Source of the DNA: Luminiphilus sp.
GTDB lineage: Bacteria; Pseudomonadota; Gammaproteobacteria; Pseudomonadales; Halieaceae
Length of the DNA: 32,022 bases
Assembly (NCBI GenBank): GCA_029253085.1
Contig: JAQXAF010000063.1
Location: forward strand, 1-32,022
Reading direction: 5' to 3'
In this document: positions 26,620 through 32,022 of the stretch, in pieces
Position numbering within the stretch: the first letter of the stretch is position 1
Layout: each line of letters opens with the position of its first letter
Position numbers and translations under genes: made by a program
The notes under the pieces: model-generated
Told to the model about the DNA's origin: nothing
The model's database searches: none
Seen by the model: the letters and a program-made list of their open reading frames with translations, nothing else

Positions 26620-27279
26620 CTATTGCGCTGGCGTTTCCAGCTGATGACGCAACCTGACAACATCCTGTAACTGTTCAAATCGGTCAATATCGCGCTGATA
26701 AAGCGCCGTCATCTCAGTGATTTGAGCCTCTCGCGTCGTTATTTTATCGTCGGTACTTTCAATCTCCCTTTTAAGCAACTTAATGCTTTCAAGGTCGACC
26801 GGCTGCGGTTCAACACCGGAACGCTCAGTCGCGGCAACACGGGCTTGGGCATTTTCAACTTGCTGCCGCAAGCTTCTACGATTTGACTTAAGAATCGAGA
26901 CCCTAATTTTGAGGTCACTCAGGGATCGATCTCGCGCATCCTCAATATCGGCGATGGTCGAATACCGCAATAACAGCGACTCATCCCAATTTTGCAAGCG
27001 CTGCTGCTCAGACTTAGCGTCTTCTTCCAACTCACGAGAAAGTGCAATGTTGGCACGCTCCTCTGGCGTCATCGCCCGGGGCACAACCGATACCACCACG
27101 CCATTGGCATCTAACACTTCGTAGCCATTGTCGGCGTATTCGACGGGAACGTGAAAATCCACCACCAAAACACCGTTATCGGCTCGGTAGCGATATAAAT
27201 TTTCAGCCACTCCTAGTGTCGCAGCCATCACAAAGAAAGCCGCAAAAAGTGCACCGATCAGACGGGGGCTATACCCCAT
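26620..27279 (-). CDS. exported DUF4124-like coiled-coil protein, function unknown
   Basis: This 219-residue product has a signal peptide (residues 1 to about 24, GALFAAFFVMAATLGVA), a short beta-rich part with LYRYRADNGVLVVDFHVP and GYEVLDANGVVVSVVPR that resembles DUF4124-type domains, and a long coiled coil (about 75-215) rich in Arg, Glu and Gln. It is likely periplasmic. ATG 27279 is chosen because it gives the signal peptide; a longer reading to 27378 would sit within pyrE. It overlaps the pyrE stop by 11 bases and so is probably co-expressed with pyrE. A scaffold or envelope role is possible but unproven. Confidence 0.75.
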   Translation of the reverse strand: MGYSPRLIGALFAAFFVMAATLGVAENLYRYRADNGVLVVDFHVPVEYADNGYEVLDANGVVVSVVPRAMTPEERANIALSRELEEDAKSEQQRLQNWDESLLLRYSTIADIEDARDRSLSDLKIRVSILKSNRRSLRQQVENAQARVAATERSGVEPQPVDLESIKLLKREIESTDDKITTREAQITEMTALYQRDIDRFEQLQDVVRLRHQLETPAQ

Positions 27280-27925
27280 AACGATCTCGATAACGCTGCA
27301 TAGGATCGAGATATTGGCCCAGATCTTGAGTGGACTCAAGCCATTCGATAATGTCATGCATGGTGATGACACTCGCAACTTTCAGCCCGAGATCATCACG
27401 TACCTCATCGACCGCAGATCGAGCCCCAGATCCACGTTCGCAGCGATCCAGGCCAATAACTACCCCGTGAGCTTGGGCACCCGCATCGCGAATAAGTGCA
27501 ATCGCTTCTCTAATCGCAGTTCCAGCGGTGATCACATCATCCACGATAACCACGTCGTCCCTTAGCGGTGCACCTACCAGCAGCCCGCCTTCTCCATGAC
27601 TTTTTTGTTCCTTGCGATTAAAGCTGTAGGGCACATCAAGGCCGTGATGGCTCGCTAGAGCTATCGCAGTGGCAGTAACCAGTGGGATGCCTTTGTAAGC
27701 GGGCCCAAACAAAACCGTCGGAATCAATTCAAACGCCACGAGAGTATTAGCGTAGCACCGGCCTAGCTCTGCCAAGGCCAGTCCTCCTGAAAACCCACCC
27801 GCATTGAAAAAGTAGGGGCTCACCCGGCCAGACTTCAACTCAAATTCGCCAAAACGTAGAACCTGACACTGGATGGCCAATTCGATGAACGCCTGGCGTG
27901 TGGCGGTATGCGCTGAGTTGCTCAT
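27269..27925 (-). CDS. pyrE: orotate phosphoribosyltransferase
   Basis: PyrE joins orotate and PRPP to give OMP in pyrimidine synthesis. The 218-residue product has FGEFELKSGRVSPYFFNAG (about residues 24-42), VLFGPAYKGIPLVTATAIAL, YSFNRKEQKSHGEGG with the catalytic lysine loop, and the PRPP motif VIVDDVITAGTAIREA (about 124-139), all intact. It is divergent from crc across 124 bases, the arrangement in Pseudomonas. No uridine-sensing attenuator was recognised in that gap. Confidence 0.97.
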   Translation of the reverse strand: MSNSAHTATRQAFIELAIQCQVLRFGEFELKSGRVSPYFFNAGGFSGGLALAELGRCYANTLVAFELIPTVLFGPAYKGIPLVTATAIALASHHGLDVPYSFNRKEQKSHGEGGLLVGAPLRDDVVIVDDVITAGTAIREAIALIRDAGAQAHGVVIGLDRCERGSGARSAVDEVRDDLGLKVASVITMHDIIEWLESTQDLGQYLDPMQRYRDRYGV

Positions 27926-27947
27926 AGGTTTAGTCTTCGCTTAGTTA

Positions 27948-27975
27948 TCTGACAATCTAAATCTGGCAATCTAAA
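27948..27975 (-). repeat. 14-base imperfect tandem duplication upstream of pyrE
   Basis: TCTGACAATCTAAA and TCTGGCAATCTAAA (plus-strand reading) are adjacent and differ at one base. They lie 23-50 bases upstream of the pyrE start, within the pyrE/crc divergent gap, where they could affect promoter spacing. The rest of this 124-base gap shows nothing certain. Confidence 0.65.
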
Positions 27976-28049
27976 ATTTCTCTGCAGTCTTGATGGCAGG
28001 TCGCCGTACCTTCCCCTATGATACTGGCCTTGTTTAGACAGGACTAGCA

Positions 28050-28811
28050 ATGAAAGTCGTCAGTTTAGTAGTCGAAGGCCTAGAGCAGGCGCAGAAGGCC
28101 GGCCTTTTTGACTGGCTCCACGAGGAGGACGCAGATGTCGTTTGCCTGCAGGATACGCGTTGCTCAGAGTACACCTTAAAAGGCGATGTGTATTTCCCCG
28201 AGAACTACAGTCCCTACTTTCTCGACGACTTTGATAATCCAAAACGCAATGGCGTTGCCATTTACTGTAAAAAGCTCCCAAAAGCGATTATGACGGGCTT
28301 GGGTTTCGCCGACTTTGACAGCCGAGGTCTGTACATTCAGGCCGACTATCCCAACGTCAGTGTCGGATCACTACTGGTTCCCAGTGGGCAGGCGGGTGAC
28401 GAGGCCATGAACACTAAGCTGAAGTTTTTGGAGCAGCTGGGCCAGCACCTGCAGAAAATCAAGAATAAGCGCAGGGACTTCATCATCTGCGGCGGCTGGG
28501 AGTTGATTGGACAGCCAATTGACGCCGAAGAAGCAGGCAATCGTACTGACATCCCGGGATTTTCGAGTATTGAGCAAGCCTGGCTTCAGGAGTTGTATCA
28601 GAACGGTTATTGCGACGCTTTCAGAAGCACAAATGCTAGATCCGAAGCATTTACCTGGTGGCCGGAAGGCGATGATGCCGGTGCCCTCCGCTCAGATACA
28701 CATATCACGTCCGTGTCTCTTGAAGGCCGGGTTGATCGTGCTGTGATCAATACCGACGACGCGTTTTCAAGCCATGCGCCGGTTATCATTGAGTACGATG
28801 TTGACCTTTAG
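28050..28811 (+). CDS. crc: Crc-like exonuclease III family protein, probably not a nuclease
   Basis: The 253-residue product has the exonuclease-phosphatase fold, with MKVVSLVVEG at the start, VVCLQDTR (about residues 30-37), LLVPSGQAGDEAMNTKLKF and SSHAPVIIEYD at the end. In Pseudomonas, Crc works with Hfq to repress translation of catabolic genes and is not a nuclease. Here too nuclease residues are lost: ExoIII N7 is V7, the metal Glu of LQETK is Asp, and the GDMN loop is GGWE (148-151). The downstream His (SSHAPV) and a GRVDR segment remain. Its place between pyrE and rph is that of crc in Pseudomonas, so a regulatory role is likely, though hfq and target RNAs are not visible here. Confidence 0.82.
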   Translation: MKVVSLVVEGLEQAQKAGLFDWLHEEDADVVCLQDTRCSEYTLKGDVYFPENYSPYFLDDFDNPKRNGVAIYCKKLPKAIMTGLGFADFDSRGLYIQADYPNVSVGSLLVPSGQAGDEAMNTKLKFLEQLGQHLQKIKNKRRDFIICGGWELIGQPIDAEEAGNRTDIPGFSSIEQAWLQELYQNGYCDAFRSTNARSEAFTWWPEGDDAGALRSDTHITSVSLEGRVDRAVINTDDAFSSHAPVIIEYDVDL

Positions 28812-28832
28812 ACTGGCAATTAGACTGACAGC
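28809..28832 (+). repeat. 12-base imperfect tandem duplication at the crc/rph ends
   Basis: TAGACTGGCAAT and TAGACTGACAGC are adjacent. The first TAG is the crc stop, and the second is in frame four codons later, so crc has two tandem stops. The rph stop codon (28820-28822, minus strand) lies within the repeat. No terminator hairpin is seen between the convergent genes. Confidence 0.6.
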
Positions 28833-29551
28833 GCCTCACGCTGTTTATTGATAATAATCTGGCCACCTGCAACGGCAAGGTCGAGCATACTGTTTAACTC
28901 GGCCCTTTCGAAAGCTGCGCCCTCAGCAGTGCCCTGAACCTCGATCAGGCCTCCACCCTCAGCAACAACGACGTTCATGTCCGTGTCCGCCGTCGAATCT
29001 TCTGCATAGTCAAGGTCTAGCACAGCCTGACCTTTCCAGACACCAACGGAAACAGCACCTATCAAAAACTTGAGCGGATCGGACTGCAAAGATTGTTTTC
29101 GCTGCAGGGTATTCAAGGCGTCAACAACGGCAACGCAAGCCCCCGAAATAGACGCGGTCCGGGTACCACCATCGGCCTGAATGACATCACAGTCGAGGGT
29201 AAGGGTATTTTCACCCAAGGCTTTTAAATCGATCGCAGCCCGCAGCGATCGCCCAATGAGACGCTGAATTTCAACGGTTCTACCAGACTGCTTACCTCGA
29301 CTGGCCTCTCTGTTCATTCGGCTTCCCGTGGATCGGGGCAACATTCCGTACTCTGCTGTCAACCAACCTTGACCCTTACCCCGCAAAAATCCAGGTACGC
29401 CCGGGGTGAGTGAGGCCGTACAAAGCACTCGGGTTTGTCCAAAAGAGACCAAGACCGAGCCCTCTGCATGACAAGTAAAATTACGCTCAAAAGTAATCGC
29501 TCTGAGTTCATCAAGCGCTCTACCGCTTGGGCGGCCTAAAGTAATCGACAT
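28820..29551 (-). CDS. rph: ribonuclease PH
   Basis: RNase PH trims tRNA 3' ends by phosphorolysis. The 243-residue product has [16 protein letters not shown] (about residues 29-44), [22 protein letters not shown] (about 60-81), [28 protein letters not shown] (about 117-134) and [17 protein letters not shown] (about 177-193), all standard, and the full C-terminus is present, unlike the frameshifted gene of E. coli K-12. It is divergent from yicC. Confidence 0.97.
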   Translation of the reverse strand: MSITLGRPSGRALDELRAITFERNFTCHAEGSVLVSFGQTRVLCTASLTPGVPGFLRGKGQGWLTAEYGMLPRSTGSRMNREASRGKQSGRTVEIQRLIGRSLRAAIDLKALGENTLTLDCDVIQADGGTRTASISGACVAVVDALNTLQRKQSLQSDPLKFLIGAVSVGVWKGQAVLDLDYAEDSTADTDMNVVVAEGGGLIEVQGTAEGAAFERAELNSMLDLAVAGGQIIINKQREALSV

Positions 29552-29666
29552 AGAACAAGTCCTTCAAAAAATCGGGTTATCACTGGCCGTGCCATGCCCG
29601 CCCCACCTGTTAAACTCAGTAGTAAAAGTCACTAATGACGAACTAGAAGCAACAGGGGATAGCAAG

Positions 29667-30530
29667 TTGACGCAGAGCATGACTGGGTTTTCGCGCGCCA
29701 TTGTAACAACTGACTTCGTATCGGTCACAATAGAAATGAGATCGGTCAATAATCGTTATCTTGACGTGCAAGTTCGTTGCCCTGAAGTCCTTCGATCGCA
29801 GGAGTCCGATTGGCGTCAAAAAATTGCAAAACAAATTACTCGAGGCAAGGTGGACGTATCCGTTCGAACCGACCTCGTGGAACAAAATGGATCGCTGCAG
29901 TTAGATTCAGGCCGCCTTGAAGAATTGCAAACTGTATTGAGCCAGCTAGGGGAGCAATTTCCCGATTCGCCACCGCCTGATCAGCTCGCATTACTAATGG
30001 CGCCGGGTGTTATCACTAATAAGACCACGGGCGAATCGGAGTGGATCGAAGCCGGAGCAGGCGCTCTAAAGCGAGCGCTTAGTGGGCTGGTTGCCACCAG
30101 AGAAGAGGAAGGCGGTAAACTGGAAAGCCTAATTTTAAGCCGATGCGAGGCCTTCAAGAACTACCTTGCAGACTTTCGAGCGGCCCTGCCAGATTTGCAG
30201 CAAGCCAATCGACAACGGCTGCTTGACCGGATACAACAGCTGTCGGTGGAACCCGATGCGAAAAGATTAGAGGAGGAGCTGGTTTACAGTGCCCAAAAAA
30301 CAGATGTCGATGAAGAACTAGATCGGCTGGATGCCCACCTAGTGGCAATAGAGGTCGCGATAAAAGGCAAGCAACCCTGTGGTCGCCGTCTTGATTTTTT
30401 AATGCAGGAGCTCAATCGGGAAGCCAATACGCTGGCGTCAAAGTCGGCATCCCTATTAACGACTCAGACCGCTGTAGAATTTAAGGTGCTCATCGAACAG
30501 ATGCGGGAACAAATTCAGAACATTGAATAA
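29667..30530 (+). CDS. yicC: YicC family endoribonuclease-like protein
   Basis: The 287-residue product starts TQSMTGFSRA after a TTG initiator and contains IEMRSVNNRYLDVQVRCPE, RGKVDVSVRTD and the C-terminal KTDVDEELDRLDAHL, GRRLDFLMQELNREANTLASK, typical of YicC. E. coli YicC has the same length and has been linked to RNA cleavage and small-RNA decay. TTG 29667 is chosen because AGGGGA lies nine bases upstream and the N-terminus then matches the family; ATG 29679 would lose the conserved TQS segment, and an ATG at 29589 lies too far upstream. It is divergent from rph, and gmk follows after 15 bases. Confidence 0.92.
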   Translation: MTQSMTGFSRAIVTTDFVSVTIEMRSVNNRYLDVQVRCPEVLRSQESDWRQKIAKQITRGKVDVSVRTDLVEQNGSLQLDSGRLEELQTVLSQLGEQFPDSPPPDQLALLMAPGVITNKTTGESEWIEAGAGALKRALSGLVATREEEGGKLESLILSRCEAFKNYLADFRAALPDLQQANRQRLLDRIQQLSVEPDAKRLEEELVYSAQKTDVDEELDRLDAHLVAIEVAIKGKQPCGRRLDFLMQELNREANTLASKSASLLTTQTAVEFKVLIEQMREQIQNIE

Positions 30531-30545
30531 AGGAGGTAACAAAGC

Positions 30546-31175
30546 TTGGAAGCGCATCCACCAACAGGCAATCTACTGACCGTATCAGCACCAAGTGGCG
30601 CGGGTAAAACCTCGCTAGTGCGTGCTCTTATCGAGCGCAGACCAAATTTAAGTGTTTCCGTGTCCCATACGACACGCCCTATGCGGCCAGGAGAAGTTGA
30701 TGGCGTCAATTATCACTTCATCTCTAAAGCGGCCTTCATTGCAGCGCAGGAGTCCGGGGAGTTCTTTGAATGGGCCGAGGTATTTGGTCACTTTTATGGA
30801 ACAGCCAAAGCCGAGGTGGCTTTGCGCAGAGCTGCAGGCAGCGACGTTATTTTAGAAATTGACTGGCAGGGCGCTCGACAAGTAAAGGCTGTTTGCCCTG
30901 AAAGCTGCTGTATTTTCGTGTTACCGCCCTCAATCGCGGACTTAGAAAGCCGACTCACAAACCGGGGGCAAGATATGCCAGACACGATAAAACGACGTAT
31001 GGACGAGGCACAAAGTGAAATGGCCCACTGGCCCGACGCTGATTATTTAGTCCTAAACGACGACTTTGATCGTGCCCTGACAGATCTAACCACCATTACT
31101 GACAGCCTTCGGCTCACGCTGGATTATCAATCAAGAGGCCTAAGCAAGATTCTCGATGCCCTAACCCCCCACTGA
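30546..31175 (+). CDS. gmk: guanylate kinase
   Basis: Gmk phosphorylates GMP to GDP with ATP. The 209-residue product has the P-loop SAPSGAGKTSLVRAL (about residues 14-28), VSHTTRPMRPGEVDGVNYHF (about 39-58, GMP-binding Arg and Tyr), FFEWAEVFGHFYGT and ILEIDWQGARQVK (about 100-112), all intact. The start is TTG 30546; AGGAGGT at 30531-30537 lies eight bases before it and directly follows the yicC stop, so the two genes are coupled. rpoZ and spoT follow, as in other gammaproteobacteria, placing GMP recycling next to the (p)ppGpp enzyme. Confidence 0.97.
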   Translation: MEAHPPTGNLLTVSAPSGAGKTSLVRALIERRPNLSVSVSHTTRPMRPGEVDGVNYHFISKAAFIAAQESGEFFEWAEVFGHFYGTAKAEVALRRAAGSDVILEIDWQGARQVKAVCPESCCIFVLPPSIADLESRLTNRGQDMPDTIKRRMDEAQSEMAHWPDADYLVLNDDFDRALTDLTTITDSLRLTLDYQSRGLSKILDALTPH

Positions 31176-31214
31176 GGTGATTTTTACCATAGTCCGCTCC
31201 CACTCGTAGTGAGG

Positions 31215-31246
31215 TATACTGGTGGACTGATTCGCGTTTGTGCGAA
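31215..31246 (+). promoter_or_regulatory. rpoZ: possible rpoZ promoter -10 box and leader hairpin
   Basis: TATACT at 31215-31220 resembles a -10 box, with no convincing -35 at 16-18 bases. Ten bases downstream TTCGC and GCGAA (31231-31235 and 31242-31246) form a small perfect stem with a six-base loop, which would sit at the 5' end of the transcript before the AGGAG ribosome site. Both are weak signals in the 94-base gmk-rpoZ gap. Confidence 0.35.
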
Positions 31247-31269
31247 ATTAATAGGAGATCGATTCACCC

Positions 31270-31527
31270 ATGGCACGCATCACTGTAGAAGATTGTTTAG
31301 ACAATGTGGACAACCGTTTCGAGCTGGTTATGCTAGCGTCCAAACGGGCTCGTCAAATCGCGACCCAAGGTAAGGACCCCCTTGTCGATGAGGAATCAGA
31401 TAAACCTACCGTGATTGCTTTACGCGAAATTGCGGAAGGCAAAGTGACTCCCGAGCTTATTGCACGTGAAACCGAAATCGAAGCTGAAGAAGAGCTGGCA
31501 GCGAGTTTCGAAACACCCGTTTACTAG
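31270..31527 (+). CDS. rpoZ: RNA polymerase omega subunit
   Basis: Omega assists folding of beta' and is part of a ppGpp-binding site on RNA polymerase. The 85-residue product begins [19 protein letters not shown] after Met and includes the conserved [13 protein letters not shown] and [10 protein letters not shown], with an acidic C-terminal tail. AGGAG lies upstream of the ATG with a rather long spacing of about 12 bases. spoT begins about 20 bases after the stop, the standard rpoZ-spoT pairing. Confidence 0.97.
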   Translation: MARITVEDCLDNVDNRFELVMLASKRARQIATQGKDPLVDEESDKPTVIALREIAEGKVTPELIARETEIEAEEELAASFETPVY

Positions 31528-31547
31528 CCTTCGGGTAATAGAGACCT

Positions 31548-32022
31548 TTGGTTGCCGGTACGTTTCAGGTCCTTAGCAGCTCCCTTACAGATGCTAGGTC
31601 ACGGCTGCGGTTTAAAACCGCTGCGCTTACCCATCAAGAAAACGCCGGCGACACTGATCGTTCTTTTGCAAGCTTTGAACGTCAAATCACGACCTACCTC
31701 CATGACACGCAAGTCTTATTAGTCAAGCGTGCCTACTTCTTTGCCGAACAAGCCCATTACGGCCAAGTGCGTCGCAGTGGCGAGCCCTACGTCACGCACC
31801 CATTAGCCGTTGCCAGTGTTCTAGCAGAAATGCATATGGACCATCAAAGCCTGATGGCCGCACTGCTGCATGACACTATTGAAGACACCGGTGTTACGAA
31901 AGAAGATATCGGAGCGCAATTTGGTGCGGAAGTGGCTGAGCTCGTCGATGGTGTGAGCAAACTTACACATATTGAATTCGATAGTCTTGAGCACAAGCAG
32001 GCAGAAAACTTTCAAAAGATGG
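31548..32022 (+). CDS. spoT: bifunctional (p)ppGpp synthetase/hydrolase SpoT, N-terminal part (partial)
   Basis: SpoT makes and degrades (p)ppGpp. The 158 codons present run off the right edge and contain the start of the HD hydrolase domain: RAYFFAEQAHYGQVRRSGEP, YVTHPLAVASVL, the metal motif LLHDTIEDTG and ELVDGVSKLTHIEF, close to the Pseudomonas protein, so hydrolase residues are intact as far as seen. There is no in-frame ATG before the domain. TTG 31548 is the likeliest start and gives about 35 residues more at the N-terminus than typical SpoT; CTG 31605 is an alternative. It belongs with gmk and rpoZ. Confidence 0.92.
   Translation, partial: MVAGTFQVLSSSLTDARSRLRFKTAALTHQENAGDTDRSFASFERQITTYLHDTQVLLVKRAYFFAEQAHYGQVRRSGEPYVTHPLAVASVLAEMHMDHQSLMAALLHDTIEDTGVTKEDIGAQFGAEVAELVDGVSKLTHIEFDSLEHKQAENFQKM

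Overview
The window is a compact housekeeping segment of a gammaproteobacterial chromosome. Nearly every gene is recognisable, many neighbours overlap, and no gap exceeds about 130 bases. Gene order resembles Pseudomonas and relatives: gshB-tonB-yqgE-ruvX, pilTU divergent from yggS-proC-yggT-metXW, ftsYEX-rpoH divergent from rsmD-coaD, and coaBC-algC-argB-pyrE-crc-rph-yicC-gmk-rpoZ-spoT. A type IV pilus motor pair, a Crc-like protein and MetX/MetW suggest a free-living, probably aquatic gammaproteobacterium of the Cellvibrionales/OM60-NOR5 kind. That placement is inferred from synteny alone and is only moderately secure.

Layout. 1-169 holds the 3' end of metF, overlapped by rsmE, which converges on a membrane-anchored HSL-type hydrolase gene (854-2104). 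2183-4905 is gshB, a TonB-domain protein, yqgE and ruvX. 4902-7090 is pilTU on the minus strand. 7147-13252 is a long plus-strand run: yggS, proC, yggT, metX, metW, a DUF4426 protein, rdgB and hemW. 13266-17992 is a minus-strand block: ftsY, ftsE, ftsX, rpoH, a DUF423 protein and trmB. 18082-21240 carries rsmD and coaD (plus), then radC, rpmB, rpmG and mutM (minus). 21281-25924 is coaBC, an AlgC-like fusion protein and argB. 26019-29551 is slmA, a coiled-coil exported protein, pyrE, crc and rph. 29667 to the end is yicC, gmk, rpoZ and the 5' part of spoT.

Two observations stand out. First, a perfect CIRCE operator (TTAGCACTC-N9-GAGTGCTAA, 15286-15312) lies 31 bases upstream of the rpoH start codon. 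This suggests that the HrcA repressor controls synthesis of the heat-shock sigma factor, layering the two classical bacterial heat-shock circuits. Second, the 820-residue protein in the algC position joins a two-helix membrane sensor-like module to a phosphohexomutase domain that has lost its catalytic phosphoserine (TGGHGG instead of TGSHNP) and several other active-site residues. It looks like a membrane-bound pseudoenzyme. The dut gene that usually sits between coaBC and algC is absent here.

Smaller themes are frequent non-ATG start codons (TTG or GTG in about seven genes), several with strong Shine-Dalgarno sequences, and four short imperfect tandem duplications of 10-14 bases at or near gene boundaries. 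No tRNA, rRNA, insertion sequence, prophage or CRISPR array was seen.
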